This document shows, one piece after another, positions 1-10,358 of a DNA stretch of 64,000 bases; the stretch's first letter is position 1, and the number at the start of each line of letters is the position of its first letter. The notes under the pieces are model-generated. The model did not search any database. It had not been told where the DNA came from and saw only the letters and a list, made by a program, of their open reading frames with translations. The position numbers and the translations under genes are program-made. The DNA is from Pseudomonas guariconensis (GTDB lineage Bacteria; Pseudomonadota; Gammaproteobacteria; Pseudomonadales; Pseudomonadaceae): assembly GCF_024127895.1 (NCBI RefSeq), contig NZ_JAMYBK010000004.1, positions 124,001-188,000 of the forward strand, read 5' to 3'.

Positions 1-978
1 CTTGGGCGCATACAGGGCGCTCTGGAACTCGGGCACGTATTCGTATTTCACCAGCTTGCCCAGCTTCAACGAGCGGATGTAGGTCGACAGGCTGCCTTCA
101 CCGAGCACCAGCTCTGCCGAGTCCGCGCTCATGCTCGATGCATGGCGGGTCTGCCTGGACGTTGCATAGCCGTAGGTCAACTGGCCGTCGTGGTCGAGGT
201 TGGTGAAGCTGTTCGTCACCAGGTCGGCTTCATGGGACAGGCCGTCGAGTTTCTTCGCCTTGAAGGTCACATCGACCTTGCCGGTCTGGTCGTCGAAGAG
301 GTCGTACGAGACCGTCGCGGCTTCCTCTCGGCGGTTGATGTCTGTCAGCCATTTCGGCAGGTTGTAGCCCACCACGCCCCGCACACGTGCGAGCTCCGTG
401 TTCACTGGGAGCTTGAGTACGTAACCCCAGAAGTCTTTCGACAGCGACTGCCCGATCAGGGTGAAGGGCCCGAGATTCGCTTTGCCAGGTTTGTTGGTGA
501 TGATCGACAGCGCGATTTCGTTGTAGCTGTCGTTGTCGCAGTAGTCGTAGGTGTAGGCCGTGAACGCCACCAGGCCCCGCCCCGGCCATACCTGCAGGGG
601 CTGCACCTGCTCCAGCACCTGGGCCGGTATCAATGCGCGCAGGCGTTCGAGATCGGCCGTGTAGACAGCGGTCACGCGGCTGTTCTGGTAGTAGAAGTTC
701 GGCGAGTAGGACTCGAACCCCATATCGACCTTGGTTTTTTCCAGGCCTTTGAACCAGCTCAAGTCCATGCCTGGCGCTTGGGCCTGGATCACCGACAGGG
801 GAGGGTTGGAGCGGTAACGGTCGTACAGCCCGCCTTTGAGCACGGGCACCGGGTGACCCGCGATATCGATCACCGTGGTGTCGGCGTGCTTGGGGAGGCC
901 GTTGGCGTCTGCCAGGGCGGCGTTCGCTAGGGGGGTCAGGAGTATGCCAGTCAGTGTGGCGACGGTTCCGAGTTTCAC
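1..978 (-). CDS. Secreted acetoacetate decarboxylase-family protein (3' end outside window)
   Basis: 326 codons are visible from a GTG start; the C-terminus lies beyond base 1. GTG is chosen because GGAG lies about 10 bases upstream and the product begins with a clean signal peptide (MKLGTVATLTGILLTPLANA, then ALADANG). The mature part resembles the acetoacetate decarboxylase fold: a stretch around YYQNSRVTAVYTADLERLR, a central AYTYDYCDNDSYNEIA, then GVVGYNLPKW. In true decarboxylases a lysine forms the Schiff base; I cannot place it confidently here. Export to the periplasm is unusual for a decarboxylase, so a binding or other enzymatic role is possible. It is divergent from fadH. Family assignment is by pattern only. 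Confidence 0.6.
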   Translation of the reverse strand, partial: MKLGTVATLTGILLTPLANAALADANGLPKHADTTVIDIAGHPVPVLKGGLYDRYRSNPPLSVIQAQAPGMDLSWFKGLEKTKVDMGFESYSPNFYYQNSRVTAVYTADLERLRALIPAQVLEQVQPLQVWPGRGLVAFTAYTYDYCDNDSYNEIALSIITNKPGKANLGPFTLIGQSLSKDFWGYVLKLPVNTELARVRGVVGYNLPKWLTDINRREEAATVSYDLFDDQTGKVDVTFKAKKLDGLSHEADLVTNSFTNLDHDGQLTYGYATSRQTRHASSMSADSAELVLGEGSLSTYIRSLKLGKLVKYEYVPEFQSALYAPK

Positions 979-3402
<2,424 letters not shown>

Positions 3403-3411
3403 GCCGGCGAT

Positions 3412-3428
3412 GGGCTGCAAAGCAGCCC
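3412..3428 (+). terminator. Hairpin after fadH
   Basis: gggctgc (3412-3418) and gcagccc (3422-3428) form a 7-bp stem with a 3-base loop, 10 bases after the fadH stop. It lacks a T-run. The same GGGGCTGCnnnGCAGCCCC type recurs at 13047 and 18592, so it may be a REP-related unit acting as a transcript end. Confidence 0.45.
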
Positions 3429-3537
3429 CACTTGTACAGGGCCTGGGCCAACCGCACATGAGGCAGCTTTGCTGGGCCCTAGAGGCGCGCATGTCTCAAC
3501 TGACCAGCAGCGTGCCAGCACCTGATAGACTCGCCCA

Positions 3538-4437
3538 ATGTCTCCAGCCTTTTCCAATCTCCCTCAAGCCCCCTTGCAACCCTTGACCTTGCCCTGGCTC
3601 GACCAGGCCGGCGTCGAGGTCGCGGTGCTGCGCCTGGACCTGGTCGACCCGCTGCTCAGCGGCAACAAATGGTTCAAGCTCCGCCATCACCTGCACGAAG
3701 CCCGGGCAGCCGGCGCGCCCGGCCTGATCAGCCTCGGTGGCGATCACTCCAACCACCTCCATGCCCTGGCGGCAGCCGGTAAGCGCTTTGGGTTCGCCAC
3801 CGCTGGCCTGCTGCGTGGTCATCCCCGAGACACTCCGACGGTGCGCGATCTCCAGGACTTGGGCATGGCGCTACATTGGCTGGGCTATGGTGGCTACCGG
3901 GCACGTCATGAGCCGGGTTTCTGGGACTCTTGGCAGGCGCGCTATCCAGGCTGGCACTGCATCCCCGAGGGTGGTGGCGGCCTGGCAGGGGCGCAAGGCT
4001 GCGGGTTGATCGTCGAACAGGGCAGGACGCAGCTGGCTGCCGTGGGCTGGGACGACTACGACGCCTGGTGGCTGGCTGCCGGCACGGGCACGACCCTCGC
4101 CGGCATCGTCCTGGCCGAAGCAGGCCGGCACCCGGTGCATGGCGCCCTGGCGGTACCCAGGGAGCATGGCGCGCCGCAGAATGTGGCGGCCTTGGCCGGC
4201 GCCCGCGGCTACGTATTGCACGAAGCTTGCCGTGGCGGTTTTGCCCGTATCGACGATGAACTGCTGGCCTTCATCGACGAAACCGAGCGCCAGACAGCCC
4301 TGCCGCTGGAGGCGGTCTACACCGGCAAGGCGCTGATGGCCCTGCGCGAGCAGGCCGCGGCCGGGCGGTTCGCGCCAGGCACGCGGCTGATCTTCCTGCA
4401 TACCGGCGGCCTGCAGGGCCGGCGTGGCTACTTGTAG
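3538..4437 (+). CDS. ACC deaminase / D-cysteine desulfhydrase-family PLP enzyme
   Basis: 299 aa tryptophan-synthase-beta-like (fold type II) PLP enzyme. SGNKWFKL (residues 41-48) carries the PLP lysine, Lys44; GGDHSNHLHALAAAG is the substrate/phosphate loop, and the C-terminal FLHTGGLQG is typical of the family. Members deaminate 1-aminocyclopropane-1-carboxylate or release sulfide from D-cysteine. The residues visible do not separate the two, and most Pseudomonas members of this length are D-cysteine desulfhydrase-like. It converges with the cytochrome b561 gene, the two 3' ends overlapping by 10 bases. The start has only a weak ribosome site. Confidence 0.8.
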   Translation: MSPAFSNLPQAPLQPLTLPWLDQAGVEVAVLRLDLVDPLLSGNKWFKLRHHLHEARAAGAPGLISLGGDHSNHLHALAAAGKRFGFATAGLLRGHPRDTPTVRDLQDLGMALHWLGYGGYRARHEPGFWDSWQARYPGWHCIPEGGGGLAGAQGCGLIVEQGRTQLAAVGWDDYDAWWLAAGTGTTLAGIVLAEAGRHPVHGALAVPREHGAPQNVAALAGARGYVLHEACRGGFARIDDELLAFIDETERQTALPLEAVYTGKALMALREQAAAGRFAPGTRLIFLHTGGLQGRRGYL

Positions 4438-4973
4438 GGCAGCATGCGCAGCAGCGTGTTGTCGCGACGCACATAGTGGTGGTAGAGGCCTGCCAGGGCA
4501 TGCAAACCGATCAGCCAGTAGCCCCAACTGCCGATCCGCTCGTGCCAGCCCTTGATGAACTTGGCCAGGTCCGGGTCGGGGGCGATCAGCGCCGGCAGTT
4601 CGAGGCCATAGAACGGGATCGGCTTGTTGGCGGCGCTGAGGATCAACCAGCCGGCCAACGGCAGGCCGATCATCATCAGGTACAACAGCATGTGCACCAG
4701 GTGGGCCAGGCCGGTCTGCCAGGCCGGTGGCCGGGGCACGATCGGCGGGGTGGGGCGCGCGAGGCGCATGGCCAGGCGCAGCCATACCAGCACGAACACC
4801 GTCAGGCCCAGGGTGAAGTGCAGCGTCTTCATCAGGTCGCGTTCGGCGCTGTCCTTGGGGAACAGCCCGCGCAGCTCGATGCAGGCGTAGACGGCGGCCA
4901 GCAGCACCAGCATCAGCCAGTGCAGGGCGATGGACAGGCGCGCATAGTGCGCGGCGGGTGTGGATGAAACCAT
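4428..4973 (-). CDS. Cytochrome b561-family membrane protein
   Basis: 181 aa with four predicted membrane helices. Histidines suited to b-heme ligation lie at 18 (ALHWLML), 52 (LHFTLGL), 90/93 (HLVH) and 157 (IGLHALAG), the spacing of the bacterial CybB/YodB family. These inner-membrane di-heme proteins pass electrons between quinol and other carriers, in some cases superoxide. There is no operon partner; it faces the PLP enzyme tail to tail. The substrate is not predictable from sequence. Confidence 0.85.
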   Translation of the reverse strand: MVSSTPAAHYARLSIALHWLMLVLLAAVYACIELRGLFPKDSAERDLMKTLHFTLGLTVFVLVWLRLAMRLARPTPPIVPRPPAWQTGLAHLVHMLLYLMMIGLPLAGWLILSAANKPIPFYGLELPALIAPDPDLAKFIKGWHERIGSWGYWLIGLHALAGLYHHYVRRDNTLLRMLPYK

Positions 4974-5117
4974 GGTCGGTCCTCGTCATCAGCTCGGGAT
5001 GGCGCTCTGGCGGCGCGTGTTTTCCACTCTAATCGCTGGTTTGGGATTTTTCCTTGAGCCAAGTCGTGTTCTGGCTGCTTTGCAGCTCATTCGCGGTGGG
5101 CCCGAGTTCAGAGCGAG

Positions 5118-5163
5118 TGGGGCTGCCTTGCAGCCCATCGCCGGCAAGCCGGCTCCCACAGGG
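5118..5163. repeat. REP element, left arm of a split REPIN
   Basis: A ggggctgccttgcagccc hairpin is followed by cgccggcaagccggctcccac. The 30 bases 5134-5163 are the exact reverse complement of 5401-5430, so the two REPs form an inverted pair separated by 237 bases. This is the usual P. putida REP sequence, an extragenic repeat. Confidence 0.8.
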
Positions 5164-5206
5164 TCCAGCGGTGTTCACCAATCTGTGTCATGCAGAGGAC
5201 TGTGTA

Positions 5207-5365
5207 CAGGCTGTGTGAAAACCCTCCGAGCAATCGGGCTGTTCAAAAAACAACCTGAAAATCGCGCTTCTACGCGTATTCTGGGTTAGTTGAGCAGCCA
5301 AGCTTTTCCAGCTTTCGCGTAGAAGCGCGATCCTGAAAAAGCATTGGAGGTTTTCACACAGCCTG
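5207..5365. mobile_element. 159-bp palindromic MITE-like element
   Basis: Perfect 17-bp terminal inverted repeats (caggctgtgtgaaaacc at 5207-5223, its complement at 5349-5365) enclose inner 16-bp inverted repeats (atcgcgcttctacgcg at 5261-5276, complement at 5316-5331). No coding capacity. The layout is that of a non-autonomous transposable element or the paired ends left after an IS deletion. No clear target-site duplication is visible. It sits inside an inverted REP pair. The IS family cannot be named without a search. Confidence 0.65.
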
Positions 5366-5400
5366 CACAGGTATGGCGCAATCCTGAAGTTCGGCGCTAA

Positions 5401-5446
5401 CCCTGTGGGAGCCGGCTTGCCGGCGATGGGGCGCGAAGCGGCCCCA
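5401..5446. repeat. REP element, right arm of a split REPIN
   Basis: ccctgtgggagccggcttgc followed by cggcgatgggg and a gcgcgaagc hairpin. 5401-5430 is the exact complement of 5134-5163. Together with the left REP and the element between them, it fills the 487-base gap before the DUF1853 gene; nothing else was seen in that gap. Confidence 0.8.
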
Positions 5447-5460
5447 GGGTGCGCGCGGTT

Positions 5461-6405
5461 TCACCCCGGCAGGTGGGGCCAACGGTCAGCCACCAGGAAC
5501 AGCCGCTCGGTTTCTTCCCAGGCTCCGTCCTCAGCGGCCTGCAACCTGACCAGCAGTTGCGCGGGCGCCATGTCGTCCAGCCCTTCGAGCCAAGCCTCGA
5601 ACCGTTCCGGCAACCAGCTGTCCTGTGCCTGTACCCGCGCCGGCGCCAGCCAGGCGTGACGCGGCAGGGCCTGCCAGCGGCCAGGGGTGCAGCCAGCCGC
5701 ATAGGCCGGCCAGTCGCGCCGGTGCAGCCAGCGACCGCGCAGGTGGCGCGGCTCAGCCCCGGTCGGCGCCTCGGCCTGCCCGGGCCAGGGGTAGAACAGG
5801 TAGCCACCCAGCCACAGGTGCGCCTGCACCTCGTCCACCCCCAGTCGCGCCAGCGCCTGGCGGCTCTGCGGGCGTGCCGAAATCGGCAGCTGGTGCCCGG
5901 TCAGGTGCGAGAGCTTCAGGTCCAGGCGGTCGTGGCAGCCAGGCCCGAGCCAGTGCACCGGGTCATGGCCTGCGTCGCCCACCGGCCCGAGGTAGAGCTT
6001 GATCGCCAGTTCCAGGTGATGCACGCCCTCGCGGTCGCGCAGCAGGATGTCCAGCTCGCCCAAGGTATGCCCACCTTCGCGGATCGCCAGGTTGGCGGCC
6101 AGCAGCTCGATGCCCGGGGCCTGGCCCAGGGCGAACTGCCACAGGCTTTCGTAGTAGAGGCCCAGGCGGCGGCTGGTGAGCCGGGCCAGCCAACTGCGCA
6201 GGGGCTGGTCGTCGGCATCCAGCGCCAGCAGCCACTGGCGCAGGCGCTGCGGATCGTCGGCCCAGGCACTGGCCGCCAGCGGATGGCGCTGGCGGCAGGG
6301 CGGCGCGCGCAGCAACGGGGGCGATACCAGTGCCCAGGCCAGGTCGCGCACCGCAGGTTGGCGCAACTGGCGGGGCAGGGCGTGCAGATCGGCGAAGGGC
6401 GTCAT
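5461..6405 (-). CDS. DUF1853 family protein
   Basis: 314 aa from the ATG at 6405, or 329 aa from 6450; neither has a good ribosome site. The shorter form is preferred because its N-terminus (MTPFADLHALPRQLRQPAVR) runs directly into the conserved VRDLAWALVSPPLL start of the family. The central region (GELDILLRDREGVHHLELAIKLYLG) resembles a restriction-endonuclease-like core with spaced E-D-E-K residues, but this is inference. The gene diverges from nadK, as commonly in Pseudomonas. Function unknown; predicted cytoplasmic. Confidence 0.75.
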   Translation of the reverse strand: MTPFADLHALPRQLRQPAVRDLAWALVSPPLLRAPPCRQRHPLAASAWADDPQRLRQWLLALDADDQPLRSWLARLTSRRLGLYYESLWQFALGQAPGIELLAANLAIREGGHTLGELDILLRDREGVHHLELAIKLYLGPVGDAGHDPVHWLGPGCHDRLDLKLSHLTGHQLPISARPQSRQALARLGVDEVQAHLWLGGYLFYPWPGQAEAPTGAEPRHLRGRWLHRRDWPAYAAGCTPGRWQALPRHAWLAPARVQAQDSWLPERFEAWLEGLDDMAPAQLLVRLQAAEDGAWEETERLFLVADRWPHLPG

Positions 6406-6507
6406 CCTGCGAGCATAGCCGGTTTGCCGCTGGCGGGTCGTTTCGCCCATAATCCCGGCATCGGCGCCATGCGCCCGTCACCCGCCGCAGAGCCTCGCAG
6501 GAGCACC

Positions 6508-7398
6508 ATGGAGCAATTTCGCAATATCGGTATCATCGGCCGCCTCGGCAGCTCCCAGGTGCTCGACACCATCCGCCGCCTGAAAAAATTCCTGCTCGAG
6601 CGCCACCTGCACGTGATCCTCGAGGACACCATCGCCGAAGTCCTGCCCGGCCATGGCTTGCAGACCTCCACACGCAAGCTGCTGGGCGAGGTCTGCGACC
6701 TGGTCATCGTGGTTGGCGGCGACGGCAGCCTGCTCGGCGCCGCCCGCGCCTTGGCCCGGCACAACATCCCGGTGCTGGGGATCAACCGTGGCAGCCTGGG
6801 CTTTCTCACCGACATCCGTCCCGACGAGCTGGAGGTCAAGGTCGCCGAGGTGCTCGACGGCCATTACCTGGTGGAGAACCGCTTCCTGCTGCAGGCCGAG
6901 GTACGCCGCCACAACGAGGCCATTGGCCAGGGCGACGCACTCAACGACGTGGTGCTGCACCCGGGCAAGTCGACGCGGATGATCGAGTTCGAGATCTACA
7001 TCGACGGCCAGTTCGTCTGCAGCCAGAAGGCCGACGGCCTGATCGTCGCCACGCCGACCGGCTCCACCGCCTACGCACTGTCCGCCGGCGGGCCGATCAT
7101 GCACCCCAAGCTCGACGCCATCGTCATCGTGCCCATGTACCCGCATACCCTGTCCGGGCGGCCGATCGTGGTGGACGGCAACAGCGAGCTGAAGATCGTC
7201 GTGTCCCAGGACTTGCAGATCTACCCGCAGGTTTCCTGCGACGGCCAGAACCATTTCACCTGCGCGCCCGGCGACACCATCACGGTGAGCAAGAAGCCGC
7301 AGAAGCTGCGCCTGATCCACCCGCTGGACCACAATTACTACGAGGTCTGCCGCACCAAGCTTGGCTGGGGCAGCCGCCTTGGAGGTGGAGGCGACTGA
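6508..7398 (+). CDS. nadK: NAD kinase
   Basis: 296 aa, ATP-NAD kinase making NADP(H). GGDGS (70-74) is the phosphate-binding catalytic motif; LNDVVLHPG (about 147) and the TPTGSTAYALSAGGPI block are the NAD-site signatures. The start at 6508 has AGGAG 4 bases upstream; upstream in-frame sequence is open to 5449 but lies in the antisense of the DUF1853 gene and is not coding. It is the first gene of a run with overlaps (TGATG, then ATGA) into the phosphoesterase and rhomboid genes, so the three are probably cotranscribed. Confidence 0.95.
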   Translation: MEQFRNIGIIGRLGSSQVLDTIRRLKKFLLERHLHVILEDTIAEVLPGHGLQTSTRKLLGEVCDLVIVVGGDGSLLGAARALARHNIPVLGINRGSLGFLTDIRPDELEVKVAEVLDGHYLVENRFLLQAEVRRHNEAIGQGDALNDVVLHPGKSTRMIEFEIYIDGQFVCSQKADGLIVATPTGSTAYALSAGGPIMHPKLDAIVIVPMYPHTLSGRPIVVDGNSELKIVVSQDLQIYPQVSCDGQNHFTCAPGDTITVSKKPQKLRLIHPLDHNYYEVCRTKLGWGSRLGGGGD

Positions 7399-8369
7399 TG
7401 CTCGATCCGGCGCGAAGTTTCGACATCATCGGCGATGTGCACGGCTGTGCCCTGACCCTCGAACGCCTGCTCGATACCCTGGGCTACAAGCGCGTGGGCG
7501 GCGTCTGGCGCCATCCCTGGCGCCAGGCCCTGTTCCTCGGCGACATCGTCGATCGCGGCCCGCGCATCCGCGAAGCGCTGCACATCGTCCACGACATGGT
7601 CGAGGCCGGCCAGGCCTTCTGCATCATGGGCAACCATGAGTACAACGCTCTGGGCTGGGTCACCCCGGCGTTGCCCGGCAGCGGCAAGACCTTCGTCCGC
7701 GAGCACACCCCGCGCCATGCCCGCCTGATCGACGAGACCTTGACCCAGTTCGCCCAGCACCCCGGCGACTGGCACGACTTCCTGCAGTGGTTCTACCAGT
7801 TGCCGCTGTTCCTCGACGCCGGCCGTTTCCGCCTGGTGCATGCCTGCTGGGACCCGCGGCTGATCGAGCCGTTGCGCCAGCAGTACCCGGACGGCTGCAT
7901 CGACGCGCATTTCGTCCAGGCCTCGGCGGTTTCCGGCAGTTTCGCCGCGACCGTGTGCAACCGCCTGCTGCGTGGCACCGACATGCGCCTGCCGGACGGC
8001 CTGACCCTGACTGGCGGCGACGGCCTGACCCGCGCCTTCTTCCGTACCAAGTTCTGGGAGGAAGACCCGAAGACCTACGGGGACATCGTGTTCCAGCCCG
8101 ACGCCCTGCCCGAAGAGGTGGCCCGCACGCCACTGAGCCGCAGCGAGAAGAACGCTCTGCTGCGCTACGCCGAGGACGAGCCGCTGCTGTTCGTCGGCCA
8201 CTACTGGCGCAGCGGCCGGCCGGCACCGATCCGCGACAACCTCGCCTGCCTGGACTACAGCGCGGTGCTGTACGGCAAGCTGGCGGCCTATCGGCTGGAC
8301 GACGAGACACGCATCGACCCGCACAAGTTCGTCTGGGTCGACGTCGACCGTCCGCAGGCCAGCCAATGA
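7398..8369 (+). CDS. Metallophosphoesterase (calcineurin-like)
   Basis: 323 aa. The dinuclear-metal motifs are in order: GDVHG (12-16), GDIVDRGP (about 49), GNHE (about 79), and a C-terminal GHYWRSG. It is of the Ser/Thr-phosphatase/Ap4A-hydrolase superfamily; the substrate cannot be told. Its ATG overlaps the nadK stop (TGATG), which suggests coupled translation; a role near nucleotide metabolism is plausible but inferred. Confidence 0.85.
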   Translation: MLDPARSFDIIGDVHGCALTLERLLDTLGYKRVGGVWRHPWRQALFLGDIVDRGPRIREALHIVHDMVEAGQAFCIMGNHEYNALGWVTPALPGSGKTFVREHTPRHARLIDETLTQFAQHPGDWHDFLQWFYQLPLFLDAGRFRLVHACWDPRLIEPLRQQYPDGCIDAHFVQASAVSGSFAATVCNRLLRGTDMRLPDGLTLTGGDGLTRAFFRTKFWEEDPKTYGDIVFQPDALPEEVARTPLSRSEKNALLRYAEDEPLLFVGHYWRSGRPAPIRDNLACLDYSAVLYGKLAAYRLDDETRIDPHKFVWVDVDRPQASQ

Positions 8370-9244
8370 ATGTGATCGAAGTGATGCGCCTGCCGCTTGC
8401 GGTCGACCTCAGTGGCTTCGTCGCCCTGCTGCGGCGCCTGCAGGTGCCGCACCGGGTGGTCGAGGAGGGCGAGGAGCAGGTGCTCTGGGCGCCCCCGCAC
8501 CTGGCCGACGACGTGCGCCAACTGTACCAGCGCTTCCCCGATGGCAATGCCGACCTGGAACTGCCCGAGGGCACCGCTCTGGCGGAGAACGGCCCGAGGC
8601 CGCCGTCGCTGGCGGAGCAGGCCCGCGCCTGCAAGGTCACCGTCGCCGTCCTCCTGCTGTGCCTGGTGGTGGCTGGCCTCACAGGGTTGGGCGAGAGCCT
8701 CTCGACCATCGGCTGGTTCACCTTCCTGCAATTTCACGTGCAGGGCGACTACCTGTACTTCACCCCGCTGGCCCAGGGCCTGGCCGAGGGCCAGTGGTGG
8801 CGGCTGGTATCGCCCATGCTGCTGCACTTCGGCATCCTGCACCTGGCGATGAACGGCCTGTGGTACTGGGAGCTCGGGCGACGTATCGAGCTGCGCCAGG
8901 GGCCTTGGAGGCTCCTGCTGCTGACCCTGCTGTTCAGCCTGGTTTCCAACCTGGCCCAGCATTTCGTGGGCGGCCCCAGCCTGTTCGGCGGTTTGTCCGG
9001 GGTGCTCTACGGCTTGCTCGGGCATGTCTGGCTGTACCAGTGGCTGGCGCCCAACCCGTTGTTCAGCCTGCCCAGGGGCGTGCTGGCGATGATGCTCATC
9101 TGGCTGCTGGTGTGCCTGAGCGGTGTGGTCAGCCAGCTGGGCTTCGGCCAGATCGCCAATGCTGCCCACGTTGGCGGGCTGCTCATCGGATGCCTGACCG
9201 GGCTCTTGGGTGGGGCGCTTGCCCGGCGTAAACTGTCGGCCTGA
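8366..9244 (+). CDS. Rhomboid-family intramembrane serine protease
   Basis: 292 aa. A soluble N-terminal part of about 85 residues is followed by six membrane helices. The catalytic dyad is Ser211 (GGLSGVLYG) and His268 (NAAHVGG), with the oxyanion HxxxN at His159/Asn163. Architecture is that of GlpG. Its ATG overlaps the phosphoesterase stop by 4 bases. It would cleave membrane-spanning substrates in the inner membrane; the natural substrate is unknown. Confidence 0.9.
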   Translation: MNVIEVMRLPLAVDLSGFVALLRRLQVPHRVVEEGEEQVLWAPPHLADDVRQLYQRFPDGNADLELPEGTALAENGPRPPSLAEQARACKVTVAVLLLCLVVAGLTGLGESLSTIGWFTFLQFHVQGDYLYFTPLAQGLAEGQWWRLVSPMLLHFGILHLAMNGLWYWELGRRIELRQGPWRLLLLTLLFSLVSNLAQHFVGGPSLFGGLSGVLYGLLGHVWLYQWLAPNPLFSLPRGVLAMMLIWLLVCLSGVVSQLGFGQIANAAHVGGLLIGCLTGLLGGALARRKLSA

Positions 9245-9257
9245 CTGAGGAGACGCT

Positions 9258-9518
9258 ATGTCCACGTTCGCGCAAATGATCGAAAACATCACCCCGGAGA
9301 TCTACGAAAGCCTGAAGACGGCCGTGGAGATCGGCAAATGGGCCGACGGCCGCAAGCTCACCCCCGAGCAGAAGGAACTGTCGCTGCAGGCGGTGATCGC
9401 CTGGGAGATGAAGAACCTCCCGGAGGAGCAGCGCACCGGCTACATGGGCCCGCAGGAATGCGCCTCGAAGTCGGCGCCGATCGCCAACCTCCTGTTCAAG
9501 TCGGACTCGGTACATTGA
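9258..9518 (+). CDS. DUF1315 (YeaC-like) small protein
   Basis: 86 aa, soluble, helical. ENITPEIYESLKTAVEIGKW and the C-terminal YMGPQE are typical of the DUF1315/YeaC family. GAGGAG lies 8 bases before the ATG. Its stop overlaps the TTG start of the DUF2797 gene, so the two are probably translationally coupled. Function unknown. Confidence 0.85.
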   Translation: MSTFAQMIENITPEIYESLKTAVEIGKWADGRKLTPEQKELSLQAVIAWEMKNLPEEQRTGYMGPQECASKSAPIANLLFKSDSVH

Positions 9519-10345
9519 TCGAACTCGCACGTGGCTCTCTGAGCAAGATGGCGGTACGCCTGGAAGCACCGGTCGTGCAGTACGCCTTTCGCCTGGGCGA
9601 GGAGCAGGTGCCGGTCAACCCGCTGATCGGCAAGTCCCTGCGCCTGGAGTACCTCGGCGCCATCCATTGCACCCACTGTGGCAAGCGCACCAAGACCAGC
9701 TTCAGCCAGGGCTACTGCTACCCCTGCATGACCAAGCTGGCCCAGTGCGATGTGTGCATCATGGCCCCGGAAAAATGCCACTACGACGCCGGCACCTGCC
9801 GCGAACCGTCCTGGGGCGAGCAGTTCTGCATGACCGACCACGTGGTGTACCTGGCCAACTCGTCGGGCATCAAGGTCGGCATCACCCGGGCCACCCAACT
9901 GCCCACCCGCTGGCTCGACCAGGGCGCCAGCCAGGCCTTGCCGATCCTGCGCGTGGCCACCCGGCAACAGTCCGGGCTGGTCGAGGACCTGCTGCGCAGC
10001 CAGGTGCCGGACCGCACCAACTGGCGTGCCCTGCTCAAGGGCGATGCCGAGGCGCTGGACCTGCCGGCCATCCGCGAGCGGATCTTCGACGCCTGTGCCG
10101 AGGGCCTGCGCGCCCTGCAGGAGCGCTTCGGCCTGCAGGCCATCCAGCCGTTGCCGGATGCCGAGGTGGTCGAGATGCGCTACCCGGTCGAGGCCTACCC
10201 GTCGAAGATCGTCAGCTTCAACCTCGACAAGAACCCGGTGGCCGAAGGCACGCTGCTGGGTATCAAGGGCCAGTACCTGATCTTCGACACCGGCGTGATC
10301 AACATTCGCAAGTACACGGCCTACCAATTGGCCGTGCACCAGTAA
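9515..10345 (+). CDS. DUF2797 protein with Cys pairs and a GIY-YIG-like segment
   Basis: 276 aa from a TTG start overlapping the previous stop (TTGA). No ATG occurs in frame until codon 12, and the residues between fit the family N-terminus. Three Cys pairs (CTHC, CYPC, CDVC) plus further Cys/His suggest a zinc ribbon. The following VVYLANSSGIKVGITR and RWLDQGA resemble the GIY-YIG nuclease/T5orf172 core; that similarity is my inference. Its place before pepN is conserved in Pseudomonas. Role unknown; nucleic-acid binding is plausible. Confidence 0.75.
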   Translation: MIELARGSLSKMAVRLEAPVVQYAFRLGEEQVPVNPLIGKSLRLEYLGAIHCTHCGKRTKTSFSQGYCYPCMTKLAQCDVCIMAPEKCHYDAGTCREPSWGEQFCMTDHVVYLANSSGIKVGITRATQLPTRWLDQGASQALPILRVATRQQSGLVEDLLRSQVPDRTNWRALLKGDAEALDLPAIRERIFDACAEGLRALQERFGLQAIQPLPDAEVVEMRYPVEAYPSKIVSFNLDKNPVAEGTLLGIKGQYLIFDTGVINIRKYTAYQLAVHQ

Positions 10346-10358
10346 AAGGACCGCCACC

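Noticed and set aside
5207-5365. Rho-independent terminator or small RNA rather than a mobile element
   Set aside because: The nested inverted repeats have transposon-end organisation, the loop is too long for a terminator, and there is no upstream gene on either strand close enough to end.
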